DNA of 64,000 bases, taken from the NCBI RefSeq assembly GCF_014648395.1, contig NZ_BMRA01000008.1:236676-300675 (forward strand), written 5' to 3'. Positions 16,597 to 25,190 of the stretch are shown here, piece after piece; position 1 is the stretch's first letter, and the number at the start of each line of letters is the position of its first letter. Under the pieces are notes generated by a model that was not told the DNA's origin, did not search any database, and saw nothing but the letters and a program-made list of their open reading frames with translations. This stretch comes from Micromonospora fulviviridis. GTDB lineage: Bacteria; Actinomycetota; Actinomycetes; Mycobacteriales; Micromonosporaceae. The position numbers were made by a program, and so were the translations under genes.

Positions 16597-18003
16597 ATGA
16601 CCCGCTGGACCCCCGACCCGACCTTCTACCCCTCCCCCGCCCAGGCGACCACCGCACCCGCCGAGAAGCTGGCGTACGTCGCCGCCTTCGACCGGGCCGG
16701 ACAGCGCCCGGATGCCGTCGCGGTGCTCGACACCGACCCGGACTCCGCCACGTACGGGCGGGTGGTGGGGTGGACGGATCTGCCGTTCACCGGCGACGAG
16801 CTGCACCACTTCGGCTGGAACGCGTGCAGCAGTGCGCTCTGCCCCACCGCGCCGCACCCGCACGTGGAGCGGCGCTACCTGATCGTGCCCGGGCTGCGCT
16901 CCTCCCGGATCCACGTGCTGGACACCAAGCCGGACCCGCGCCGGCCCGAGCTGGTCAAGGTGATCGGTCCGGAGGAGCTGGGCAAGCGGGCGGGCTACTC
17001 CCGCCCGCACACCGTGCACTGCGGGCCGGACGGCATCTACGTGTCGGCGCTGGGCGGCGCAGACGGGCAGGAGGGGCCGGGCGGCATCGCCGTGCTGGAC
17101 CACACCTCGTTCGAGGTGCGCGGGGCGTGGGAGGCCGACCGTGGGCCGCAGTTCCTGGCGTACGACTTCTGGTGGCACTACACGCAGGACGTGCTGGTCT
17201 CCAGCGAGTGGGGCACCCCGTCGATGATCGAGGACGGCATCGACGGGGAGCTGTTGCTGGGCCGGCGGTACGGCCACGCCATCCATTTCTGGGACCTGGC
17301 GAAGCGCCGGCACGTGCAGCGGATCGACCTCGGCGACCAGTACCAGATGCCTCTGGAACTGCGCCCCGCGCACGACCCGACGAAGTCGTACGGCTTCGTC
17401 GGCGTGGTGATCAGCGTCGAGGACCTCTCCGCCTCGATCTGGCTCTGGCACCGCGACGGCGACGCCTGGGCGGTGACCAAGGTGATCGACATCCCCGCCG
17501 AGCCGGCCGATCCGGCCGACCTGCCGGAGCTGCTCAAGCCGTTCGGGGCGGTCCCGCCGCTGGTCACCGACATCGACCTGTCCGTGGACGACCGCTTCCT
17601 GTACGTCTCCTGCTGGGGCACCGGCGAGCTGCTCCAGTACGATGTCTCCGACCCGTTCCACCCGGTGCGGACCGGCTCCGTCCGGCTCGGCGGCATCGTG
17701 GCCCGCACCGCCCACCCGGCGTACCCCGACGAGCCGCTCGCCGGTGGCCCGCAAATGGTGGAGATCAGCCGGGACGGCCGCCGGGTCTACGTCAGCAACT
17801 CCCTCTACGGCTCCTGGGACGACCAGTTCTACCCGGACGGGGTGGGGGCCTGGCTGGCGAAGCTGGACGTCGACCCGGAGCGCGGCGGGCTCACCCCGGA
17901 CCCCCGGTTCTTCCCCCGTGGCGACGACTTCCGGGGGCTGCGGGTGCACCAGACCCGGTTGCAGGGCGGGGATGCCTCCTCCGACTCGTACTGCTTCCCG
18001 TGA
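16597..18003 (+). CDS. SBP56 (selenium-binding protein 56) family, probable methanethiol oxidase
   Basis: This 468-residue protein belongs to the SBP56 family. Bacterial and human members oxidise methanethiol to formaldehyde, hydrogen sulfide and hydrogen peroxide and use copper. Family blocks include ELHHFGWNACSSALC, YSRPHTVHCGPDGIYVSALG, WWHYTQDVLVSSEWGTPSM and LRPAHDPTKSYGF, which contain the His residues thought to bind metal. There is no signal peptide, so it should be cytosolic. It sits in an operon directly behind ssuACB and its stop overlaps the next gene (GTGA). Its place between sulfonate uptake and a sulfite oxidase makes the methanethiol oxidase role more likely, but this remains an inference. 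Confidence 0.88.
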   Translation: MTRWTPDPTFYPSPAQATTAPAEKLAYVAAFDRAGQRPDAVAVLDTDPDSATYGRVVGWTDLPFTGDELHHFGWNACSSALCPTAPHPHVERRYLIVPGLRSSRIHVLDTKPDPRRPELVKVIGPEELGKRAGYSRPHTVHCGPDGIYVSALGGADGQEGPGGIAVLDHTSFEVRGAWEADRGPQFLAYDFWWHYTQDVLVSSEWGTPSMIEDGIDGELLLGRRYGHAIHFWDLAKRRHVQRIDLGDQYQMPLELRPAHDPTKSYGFVGVVISVEDLSASIWLWHRDGDAWAVTKVIDIPAEPADPADLPELLKPFGAVPPLVTDIDLSVDDRFLYVSCWGTGELLQYDVSDPFHPVRTGSVRLGGIVARTAHPAYPDEPLAGGPQMVEISRDGRRVYVSNSLYGSWDDQFYPDGVGAWLAKLDVDPERGGLTPDPRFFPRGDDFRGLRVHQTRLQGGDASSDSYCFP

Positions 18004-18638
18004 CCGGTGCGACCTGGGCCGCGCTGGCCGGTCTCGGCGCGTTCCACGGTCTGAACCCCGCGATGGGCTGGCTCTTCGCGGTGGCCCGGGGTCTCCAGGA
18101 GCGCCGCCGCGCGGCGCTCCTGCGGGCGCTGCCGCCGATCGCGGCCGGCCACCTGGCCTCGGTGGCGGTGGTCGCGGCGCTGGTCAGCGCGACCCGGTCG
18201 GTGGCGGCCGGCACCGCCGTGGCGGTCACCGGCGGGGTGCTGCTGGTCGGGTTCGGGCTGTGGCGGCTGCTCTCCGAGCGGCACTTCCGCTGGGCCGGGA
18301 TGCGGCTGTCGGCGGCCCAGCTCGCCGGCTGGTCGTTCCTCATGTCCGCGGCGCACGGCGCAGGGCTGATGCTGCTGCCGGTACTGCTCGCCGAACCGGC
18401 GGTGACCGCGGGCCCGCACGCCGGGCACGTCGCCGCCGCGCCGGCCGGCGCGCTCACCGGGCTGGCCGCCGCGGCCGTGCACACCGGGGCCATGCTCGGC
18501 GTCGCCCTGGCGGTCGCCCTCCTCGTGTACGAGGTGCTGGGCGTCGGCGTGCTGCGCCGGGCCTGGTTCAACGTCGACCGGCTCTGGGCCGGCGTGCTGG
18601 TGGCCGCGGGCGTGGTGACGCTGATCGGGGCGACCTGA
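18000..18638 (+). CDS. Integral membrane protein coupled to the SBP56 gene
   Basis: This 212-residue protein has six or so hydrophobic helices. It starts at the GTG overlapping the SBP56 stop. The N-terminal FHGLNPAMGWLFAVARGLQE and the central MSAAHGAGLMLLPVLL each put a conserved-looking His in or beside a helix, which loosely recalls HupE/UreH-type metal transporters; a copper supply role for the SBP56 enzyme would fit but is speculation. I do not recognise a named family with confidence. It is the last gene of the ssuACB-SBP56 run. Confidence 0.82.
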   Translation: MTGATWAALAGLGAFHGLNPAMGWLFAVARGLQERRRAALLRALPPIAAGHLASVAVVAALVSATRSVAAGTAVAVTGGVLLVGFGLWRLLSERHFRWAGMRLSAAQLAGWSFLMSAAHGAGLMLLPVLLAEPAVTAGPHAGHVAAAPAGALTGLAAAAVHTGAMLGVALAVALLVYEVLGVGVLRRAWFNVDRLWAGVLVAAGVVTLIGAT

Positions 18639-18667
18639 CCCGGACCTGCGCCGCCCCGGCGAAAAGT

Positions 18668-18684
18668 CCTACTGATTGAATAGG
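18668..18684 (+). promoter_or_regulatory. CCTA-N9-TAGG palindrome upstream of the sulfite oxidase gene
   Basis: CCTA at 18668 and TAGG at 18681 have the same nine-base spacing as the element at 14000, in an otherwise A/T-rich patch between the membrane protein and the sulfite oxidase. It ends 35 bases before the GTG start, a normal operator/promoter position. Confidence 0.55.
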
Positions 18685-18718
18685 AAAGGCAGCGTCGCCG
18701 AGCCTCCGGAGGTCACCC

Positions 18719-19990
18719 GTGTCCCACGCCGAAGCCGACCACGACACCCGCCGGAGCCGGCAGTGGCTCGCCGGGGAGGCCCACGGCGCGGGCGTCGACC
18801 GCGACCGACTGCTGGAGCTGGGTGCGGCCATGGCCGCGCTGACCGCCGCGGCGGACGAGCGCGAGCCGGTCGCCGTGGCCCCGGCACCGGTCGGCGTCGA
18901 CCCGGGTACGCCGATCGCCAAGCCACTGCCGCCGGAACTGCTGCGCCCGCTGGACACCAACGCCGAGATGCGCTGGACGGCGCTGGCCGGGCAGGGGTAC
19001 GTGGTGCCGAACGACCGCTTCTTCGTCCGCAACCACACCGTGACGCCCCGCCTGGACGCCGACACCTGGCGGCTGCGCCTGTTCGGCACCGGGCTGCGGG
19101 GCGCCCCCACCCGGGACGCCCCGGTCGAGTTCAGCCTCGACGAGCTACGCCGGCTGCCCGCCGAGGAGAACGCCGCGCTGCTGGAGTGTGCCGGCAACGG
19201 CCGGCGCTACTTCGCCGAGCAGCAGGACGACCCGGCGCCGGGGGTGGCCTGGGGGCTGGGCGGGGTCGGCGTGGCCCGCTGGCGGGGCGTCCGGCTGGGC
19301 ACCGTGCTGCGCCTCGCCGGGCTGCGGGACGACGCGGTCGACGTGATGCCCGAGGGGCTGGACCCGGACTACGTGACCGGCGGGATCAACCTGGGCCGCG
19401 TACGCCGCCCGCTGCCGATCGCCAAGGCCCTCGACGACGTGCTGCTGGCGTACGAGATGAACGGCGAGCCGCTGCCCGCCGACCACGGCTTCCCGGTCCG
19501 GGTGGTGGTGCCCGGCTGGATCGGCATCTCCTCGATCAAGTGGGTGGGCCCCGTCGAGGTCTCCACCACCCCCCTGTTCTCCCCGTGGAACACCCGGTTC
19601 TACCGGATGTTCGGCCCCGGGCACCCGGCCGAGGGCACGGTGCTGGGCGCGCAGCCGGTGAAGAGCGCGTTCGAGCTGGCCTGGGACGCCCGGGTGCCGG
19701 CCGGCGCCGAGGTGGTGCTGCACGGCCGGTCCTGGTCGGGCAACGGCCCCATCGACCGGGTCGAGGTGGACACCGGCGACGGCTGGCGCCCGGCCGAACT
19801 CGTGGCCGCCGACCGGGGCGGCCCCTGGCAGCGCTGGACGACGCGCTGGCGCCCCCCGGCCCCCGGCCGCTTCACTCTGCGCGCCCGCGCCACCGACACG
19901 ACCGGCGCGACCCAACCCGACCGCGCCACCCCCAACACCCTCGCCTACCTCTTCGACGGGATCGTCCACCACCCGGTGAGAGCCCTCTGA
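18719..19990 (+). CDS. Sulfite oxidase, molybdopterin-dependent (plant type, no heme domain)
   Basis: This 423-residue enzyme should oxidise sulfite to sulfate with molybdenum cofactor. The cofactor Cys is in ALLECAGNGRRYF (residues about 153-165). The Moco domain covers about residues 60-290 with NDRFFVRNHTVTPRLD and WIGISSIKWVGPVEVSTTPL. The C-terminal dimerisation domain follows, from about 300 to 420. No heme-binding or Tat/Sec signal is seen, so it resembles the plant peroxisomal type and is cytosolic. A GGAGGT site precedes the GTG start. Sulfite released by SsuD is the obvious substrate in this island. Confidence 0.92.
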   Translation: MSHAEADHDTRRSRQWLAGEAHGAGVDRDRLLELGAAMAALTAAADEREPVAVAPAPVGVDPGTPIAKPLPPELLRPLDTNAEMRWTALAGQGYVVPNDRFFVRNHTVTPRLDADTWRLRLFGTGLRGAPTRDAPVEFSLDELRRLPAEENAALLECAGNGRRYFAEQQDDPAPGVAWGLGGVGVARWRGVRLGTVLRLAGLRDDAVDVMPEGLDPDYVTGGINLGRVRRPLPIAKALDDVLLAYEMNGEPLPADHGFPVRVVVPGWIGISSIKWVGPVEVSTTPLFSPWNTRFYRMFGPGHPAEGTVLGAQPVKSAFELAWDARVPAGAEVVLHGRSWSGNGPIDRVEVDTGDGWRPAELVAADRGGPWQRWTTRWRPPAPGRFTLRARATDTTGATQPDRATPNTLAYLFDGIVHHPVRAL

Positions 19991-20009
19991 CCCCCTGCCG
20001 GGGCGCGCC

Positions 20010-20070
20010 GTTGATCATGAAGTTGCCGTCCCGACGCGCCGTTACCGGCGGTCGCAACCTCATGATCAAC
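20010..20070. repeat. Long inverted repeat (REP-like) between sulfite oxidase and KptA genes
   Basis: A left arm starting GTTGATCATGAAGTTGC (20010-20026) and a right arm that is its complement with one mismatch (20054-20070) enclose a 27-base loop. The right arm supplies the TGA stop of the convergent KptA gene. TTGATCATGAAG-type sequences recur between genes in related actinomycetes (from memory), so this is probably a dispersed repeat that may double as a bidirectional terminator. Confidence 0.65.
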
Positions 20071-20614
20071 CGGCTGGGATCGTGAGGTAGGCGGGCGGGA
20101 CTGTGTCGGTGAGCCAGACGCCGTTGGCGCTGCGGTAGAAGACGTAGCCGTTGCCGGCCATGGCGGCGGCGTCGACGGCGAGGATCACCACGGCGCCGCC
20201 GCGCCGGGTGCCCACCCGCTGGGCGGTCTCCACGTCCGGGGAGAGGTGCACGTGGTGCCGGCGCCCCCGGTGCAGCCCCTCGGCCCGGATCGCCGGCAGG
20301 ACAGCCTCGCTGGTGCCGTGGAAGAGCCGGTCCGGCGGGGTCGCCGGGTCCAGGCCGAGGTCGACCGGCACGGAGTGGCCCTGGCTGGCCCGGATCCGGT
20401 CGACCCCGTCCGCTCCGCGCTCGACGGCGAAGCGCTGCTTGTCGTTGCCGGCCACCACGGCGTCGAGATCGGCGCGGCTGATCCCCAGCGCGGCGAGCAG
20501 GTCGGCGACCGGCACCCAGCCGGCCCGGTCGAGCGTCAGGTGGAACCGGTCGGGGCGGTGGCGCAGGGCCAGCGACATCCGTTTGCTCACCCGGACCAGG
20601 TCACGATGATCCAC
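20066..20614 (-). CDS. kptA: RNA 2'-phosphotransferase, Tpt1/KptA family
   Basis: This is a 182-residue KptA/Tpt1 homologue. In eukaryotes the family removes a 2'-phosphate left by tRNA splicing, transferring it to NAD. Motifs are complete: VSKRMSLALRHRPDRF (catalytic Arg-His), KQRFAVERGADGVDRIRASQ, GHSVPV, LFHGT and HVHLSPD. I start at GTG 20614; the longer frame is non-coding. The bacterial role is unresolved, with ADP-ribosylation of nucleic acid ends reported for the family. It has no obvious operon partner. Confidence 0.88.
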   Translation of the reverse strand: MDHRDLVRVSKRMSLALRHRPDRFHLTLDRAGWVPVADLLAALGISRADLDAVVAGNDKQRFAVERGADGVDRIRASQGHSVPVDLGLDPATPPDRLFHGTSEAVLPAIRAEGLHRGRRHHVHLSPDVETAQRVGTRRGGAVVILAVDAAAMAGNGYVFYRSANGVWLTDTVPPAYLTIPAG

Positions 20615-20655
20615 CCGGACAGTGTGACCCAGCGGCCAGGACGGGTCGACGGGAA

Positions 20656-21723
20656 TCAGCCGGTGGCGCCCGAGCCCGCGCTCACCATCAGCCCCGCGGC
20701 GTCCACCACCTCGAAGTCGCTGCCGCGCAGGCCGCCGAGAGCGTGCAGCGCGTCGTTGTCCCACCGCGGGTCGGGGGCGCCGGAGAGGAACCAGGCCGAG
20801 CCGTGGTCGGCGACGATCAACCCGTGCCGTTGCATCGCCTCGGCGACGATCCGGGCCTGCCGGGGCAGCCGGGACAGGTCCACCGAGCGCTTGAGTCGCA
20901 GCCGCTGGCCGAGCTGCGGCAGCGCCGGGTCGGTGGCCGACGAGGCGGAGTGGGTGGCCGGCCAGGTCCAGCCGGTGCGGGTGCGCGGCACGGTCACCCG
21001 GATCGCGTGGTCGATCCGGCCGGCGGCCACCTCGTCGTAGCGGACCAGCCCGGCCAGGATGGACAGTCCGGCCGCGTCGGCGGAGGTCCACCCCGCCCGG
21101 CGCAACCGGTTCGACCGCAGGTCGAAGACCGCTCCCGAGCCGGCCCGCCAGCCGCCGCCCGACCGGTGCGCGTCGAACAGCTCGTACGCCCGGCAGGCCG
21201 CCCGGTCCCAGACGATCACGTGCCGGTCGCCGGTGCCGTCGGGCCCGCCCTCGACCGCCGCGTCCGGCGGGACCGGGTACGGCCCCGGGTCGCTCTCGTC
21301 GGCGTACCCGAAGGTCACCGGGACCCGCCGCTGGCCGGCGGGTACGACGGTGACCGGGATGCCGATCGGCGCGCCCTCCCACCGGCCCGAGCCGAAGTCG
21401 GCGTGCACCGTGGCCCCGCCGCCGATCGCGCCGATCATCGCGGCGGAACGCGGGTGCACGGGCAGCCGGGACACGTCGGCGTGCCACACGTTGTCCGCCG
21501 GGAAGACCGTGCACGGCCGGGCGCTCGGGCTGGGCCGGCCGCCGAGTCCGGCCCGCGCGGCCGGGACGGGCGACGGGCCGGCCGGCGGGGCCGCCGTGGC
21601 GCTGACCCCGCCGGTGGGCGTCGACGCGGCGGACGGCGAGGTGGCCGGCTCGGAGCAGCCGGCGGCGCAGACGGCGACCAGGACCGCGACGGCGGTGGCA
21701 CGGCGGGCGGACGGGCGGGCCAT
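20656..21723 (-). CDS. Conserved secreted lipoprotein of unknown function
   Basis: This 355-residue protein begins with an Arg-rich n-region, a hydrophobic core and a lipobox ending AAGC (Cys about residue 20). A Pro/Ser/Thr/Ala-rich linker of about 50 residues follows. The globular part has the strongly patterned blocks PADNVWHADVSRLPVHPRS, FGYADESDPGPYPVPPDA, GDRHVIVWDRAACRAYELFD, GWTSADAAGLSILAGLVRYD and FLSGAPDPRWDNDAL. From memory these blocks recur in uncharacterised proteins of several phyla, but I know no function. I use ATG 21723 (AGGA eight bases upstream); ATG 21732 is possible. Confidence 0.8.
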   Translation of the reverse strand: MARPSARRATAVAVLVAVCAAGCSEPATSPSAASTPTGGVSATAAPPAGPSPVPAARAGLGGRPSPSARPCTVFPADNVWHADVSRLPVHPRSAAMIGAIGGGATVHADFGSGRWEGAPIGIPVTVVPAGQRRVPVTFGYADESDPGPYPVPPDAAVEGGPDGTGDRHVIVWDRAACRAYELFDAHRSGGGWRAGSGAVFDLRSNRLRRAGWTSADAAGLSILAGLVRYDEVAAGRIDHAIRVTVPRTRTGWTWPATHSASSATDPALPQLGQRLRLKRSVDLSRLPRQARIVAEAMQRHGLIVADHGSAWFLSGAPDPRWDNDALHALGGLRGSDFEVVDAAGLMVSAGSGATG

Positions 21724-21869
21724 TCCGGGCATCCTGCCGGAGGACGGCGGCCGGCGGCAACCGGTCGTCCCGCCGCCGCCGTCCGCCCACCGCCGTCGCC
21801 GCCGCGCTCTCGTGGCGAGCAGGGCCGGTGCGGGCCGACCGGCTGCCGGCTTGGCGGCGGCCTCCGCTG

Positions 21870-22919
21870 TCAGGCGGCGGCGCGCTCGGCCGGCGGACGG
21901 CGCCGGAGTGCCGGGTCGGTGAGCACGGGCGGGGACCACACGCCGTCGGGCTGGTAGAGGTTCGTGCCGGGCGGGACGATCTCGTCGATCCGGTCCAGCA
22001 CCGCGTCGTCGAGCGCCAGCGCCGCCCCCTTGAGCAGCCCCTCCAGCTGGGCCATGGTGCGCGGCCCGATGATCGCCGAGGTGACCGCCCGGTGCGCCAC
22101 GGTGAACGCGACGGCCAGCTCCGGCAGCGAGCAGCCGATCTCCTCGGCGAGCGCGGCCAGTTCCTCGACGGCGGCGTACTTGGCGGCGTTGCCGGGCAGC
22201 GCCGGGTCGAACCGGGCCGGGGTGAGCGCCGGCCGGCCGGCGGTGAGGTCGACGGCCCTGCCCTGCCGGTACCGTCCGGAGAGGAAGCCGGAGGCCAGCG
22301 GGCTCCAGACCAGCACGCCCATCCCGTACCGCTGGCAGACGGGAAGGACCGCGCTCTCGATCCCACGGGCCAGCAGCGAGTACGGCGGCTGCTCGGTGCG
22401 GAACCGGCCGAGGGCCCGCCGCTCCGCGACGTGCTGCGCCTCGACGATCTCCTCCGCCGGGAAGGTGGAGCAGCCGAACGCCCGGATCTTGCCGGCCCGG
22501 ACCAGGTCGGTGAGCGCCCCGAGGGTCTCCTCGACGTCGGTGGTGTGGTCGGGCCTGTGCACCTGGTAGAGGTCGATCCAGTCGGTGCCCAGGCGACGCA
22601 GGCTGTCCTCCACCGCCCGGACGATCCAGCGTCGGGAGTTCCCGCCCCGGTTGGGCCCCTCCCCCATCGGGAAGTGCACCTTGGTGGCCAGGACCACGTC
22701 GTCGCGTCGGCCCCGCAGCGCCTTGCCGACGATCACCTCCGACTCGCCCGCCGAGTACATGTCGGCGGTGTCCACGAAGTTGATCCCCCGGTCGAGGGCG
22801 GTGTGGACGATCCGGGCGCAGTCGTCGTGGTCGGGGTTGCCGACCGACCCGAACATCATGGTGCCGAGACAGTGGACGCTGACCTGGATGCCGGTGCCGC
22901 CGAGGACGCGGTAACGCAT
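21870..22919 (-). CDS. Aldo/keto reductase
   Basis: This is a 349-residue NADPH-dependent oxidoreductase with the (beta/alpha)8 fold. The catalytic residues are visible as Asp and Tyr in FVDTADMYSAGESE, Lys in VVLATKVHF and His in DLYQVHRPD. The C-terminal GPRTMAQLEGLLKGAAL block matches the NADP-binding site. It resembles the YhdN/Tas branch of the family. It follows the ABC exporter gene in the same direction after 78 bases and may or may not share its transcript. The substrate is unknown. Confidence 0.92.
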   Translation of the reverse strand: MRYRVLGGTGIQVSVHCLGTMMFGSVGNPDHDDCARIVHTALDRGINFVDTADMYSAGESEVIVGKALRGRRDDVVLATKVHFPMGEGPNRGGNSRRWIVRAVEDSLRRLGTDWIDLYQVHRPDHTTDVEETLGALTDLVRAGKIRAFGCSTFPAEEIVEAQHVAERRALGRFRTEQPPYSLLARGIESAVLPVCQRYGMGVLVWSPLASGFLSGRYRQGRAVDLTAGRPALTPARFDPALPGNAAKYAAVEELAALAEEIGCSLPELAVAFTVAHRAVTSAIIGPRTMAQLEGLLKGAALALDDAVLDRIDEIVPPGTNLYQPDGVWSPPVLTDPALRRRPPAERAAA

Positions 22920-22997
22920 GTGGGCTCCCTGGGATGACGCCGCGCTGACCGGGCGGCGGCCGGTGCGGTCACCGTAGGAGTTCGAGCGCGCTCGAGG

Positions 22998-24941
22998 TCA
23001 ACTCTCCGCCGCGGCCTCCCCGGCCTGCGCCAGGTAGCCCGCCGCCTGCAGCTCGAACAGCTCCCGGTAGAGGCCCTCCTGGGCCATCAGCTCGTCGTGG
23101 TTGCCCTGCTGGATGAGCCGGCCGTGGTCCATCACGAAGATCCGGTCGGCGTGCCGGACGTTGGCCAGCCGGTGGGTGATCAGCACGACGGCCCGGTCGG
23201 GGTGGCGCCGCAGGTGCTGGAAGAGGGCGTGCTCGGCCCGCGCGTCGAGGGCCGCCGACGGCTCGTCGCAGATCAGCAGCCGGGCGTCCCGGTAGAGACC
23301 GCGGGCGGCCACGAGCCGCTGCCACTGCCCGCCGGACAGGTCCTGGCCGTCCTTGAACTGCCGGTCCAGCAGCGTGTCGTAGCCGAACGGCAGCTCGGTG
23401 ATCATGTCGTGCGCGGCGGCGTCCCGGGCGGCGTCCTCGACCTCCGGCCCGGGGCGGTCTGCGGGCCGGTCGTGCCGGCCGATCCGGATGTTCTGCCGGG
23501 CGGTGAACGGGAACCGCCACCAGTCCTGGCTCATCACCGCCACCTGGGCGGCGGTCTGCCGGGGGTCCAGTTCGGCGGTGTCCACCCCGTCCCAGCGGAT
23601 CACCCCGGCGGTGGGCCGGTAGAGGCCGGCGATGAGCTTGGCCAGGGTGGTCTTCCCGGAGCCGTTCTCCCCCACCAGCGCGATCACCTCGCCGCGCCGG
23701 ACGGTCAGGCTGACCCCGTCGACGGCGGCCGTCTCGGTGTCCGGGTAGTGGAGGCTCACCCGGTCGAGGTCGATCCGCTCGAAGCCGTCCACGGGCCGGG
23801 TGCCGCCGGCGGGCACCCGGTGCCGGGCGCGGTCCAGGAAGTCCCGGTAGTCCTGGTAGTAGAGCGCGTCCTCGTAGAGCGAGTTGGTGGCGAACACGGC
23901 GGTGCGCAGGCCGGCCCGGGCCGACTGCAACGCCAGCAGGGCGGTGGCCGCCGCGGCGAGGGCGACCACACCGTTGAGCAACAGGCCGCCGAGGACCGCG
24001 TAGAGCCCGAAGGCGGCGACCCCGGTGACCGACAGGCCGACCGCGCGGGTCATCGTCTGCGCCCGGGCCAGGCGCAGCTCGGCGCGGGTCTCCAGGCTCA
24101 TCATGCGGTGAAACTCCGCGAGCAGGAACTCCCGCATCTGGTACGCGCGGATCTCGGCGGCGGTGTGCCGGTGGGCCATCAGGTCGCCGAGCATCCACTT
24201 GCGGCGCTGCCGGGTGACCCGGGCCAGCCAGTCGAGGTGCTGGCGGCGGGCCATCCGCACCGCGGTCACCGCCTCCGGCGCGGCAGCGGCCAGCAGGCAG
24301 GGCAACAGCAGCGGATGGATCACCGTCACGGCAGCCGCGGTGGCCGCGACGCCCACCACGCCGGTGACCAGGTTGACGGTGTCGTTGACGATCGACCCGG
24401 CCTCGGCCAGGCCCCGGTCCCGGGCCCGCACCATCTCCTCGGCGAACCCGGCATCGTCGAAGGCGGCCAGCTCGACCGCCGAAGTGGTCTCGAACAGCCG
24501 CAACTCCACCGCGTAGTTGATCTGCGGGATGAGCCGCGCCTGCGCCCAACCCGCGGCGACGGTCAGGGCGCCGCGGGCGGTCACCGCCGCTGCCGCCAGC
24601 ACCAGGGCGGGAACCGCCGCGCGGATCCGGTCGGGCGTGGGGCCGGCGGCGAAGAGCTGCTGGAGCACCCCCGTCGTGGCGAGCAGGCCCAGCGTGGTGA
24701 GCACGCCGGCGGCGACGTTGAGCCCGATCGAGGCGAGCGTGTCCCGCCGGCTGGTCGCCCAGGCCAGGGCGATGGCCTCCCGGACCAGGACGGGAAGCCG
24801 GCGAGCCACCGCCCAGAAGCCCGTGTGGGCGAACTCGGTGGCCCGGTGCATCCAGTGCGGGTCCGCCAGCTCCGGCAACGCCGCGCCCTCGGCCGGCTCG
24901 TCCCGGTCGGACGGGGCACGCGGGCCGACAACCCTGGTCAT
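22998..24941 (-). CDS. ABC transporter, fused transmembrane and ATP-binding domains (exporter type)
   Basis: This is a 647-residue half-transporter. About 30 polar residues lead into an exporter-type transmembrane domain (about residues 40-370, six helices) and a nucleotide-binding domain. Walker A is GENGSGKTT, the signature is LSGGQWQR, Walker B is LLICDEPSAALD and the H-loop is VLITHRLANV. It presumably works as a homodimer because no second half-transporter is adjacent. The exported compound cannot be inferred. The divergent neighbour is pgi, across 249 bases. Confidence 0.9.
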   Translation of the reverse strand: MTRVVGPRAPSDRDEPAEGAALPELADPHWMHRATEFAHTGFWAVARRLPVLVREAIALAWATSRRDTLASIGLNVAAGVLTTLGLLATTGVLQQLFAAGPTPDRIRAAVPALVLAAAAVTARGALTVAAGWAQARLIPQINYAVELRLFETTSAVELAAFDDAGFAEEMVRARDRGLAEAGSIVNDTVNLVTGVVGVAATAAAVTVIHPLLLPCLLAAAAPEAVTAVRMARRQHLDWLARVTRQRRKWMLGDLMAHRHTAAEIRAYQMREFLLAEFHRMMSLETRAELRLARAQTMTRAVGLSVTGVAAFGLYAVLGGLLLNGVVALAAAATALLALQSARAGLRTAVFATNSLYEDALYYQDYRDFLDRARHRVPAGGTRPVDGFERIDLDRVSLHYPDTETAAVDGVSLTVRRGEVIALVGENGSGKTTLAKLIAGLYRPTAGVIRWDGVDTAELDPRQTAAQVAVMSQDWWRFPFTARQNIRIGRHDRPADRPGPEVEDAARDAAAHDMITELPFGYDTLLDRQFKDGQDLSGGQWQRLVAARGLYRDARLLICDEPSAALDARAEHALFQHLRRHPDRAVVLITHRLANVRHADRIFVMDHGRLIQQGNHDELMAQEGLYRELFELQAAGYLAQAGEAAAES

Positions 24942-25190
24942 CGCACCTCCTCAGCCGATGGGTGGCACCGGAGCTTACTTTCCGCAGCCGCGTGCTGTCT
25001 GCCCGTAACCGGCGTGTCGAACATCCGTCCCAAACACATGTCGCGAGCCGGCGGTTCGCGGCTCCCGAGAGGTGGGCGATGTCGGGTCGCGTCGCGCGTA
25101 CCCGTCCCGGGTGGCAGGCTGGTGGGGTCGCCGGCAGCGGGGCGACGCCGGCCCGCTGGCAGACCCGTCGTAGAGGAGAAGATCGACCCG

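Noticed and set aside
20066..22366. A 766-codon open frame joining KptA to upstream sequence
   Set aside because: Only the last 183 codons look like protein; the rest is Arg/Pro/Gly-rich shadow of the lipoprotein and aldo/keto reductase genes.
23097..25190. A long N-terminal extension of glucose-6-phosphate isomerase
   Set aside because: It is the antisense of the ABC exporter; the true ATG at 25191 has a good ribosome-binding site and the resulting length is normal.
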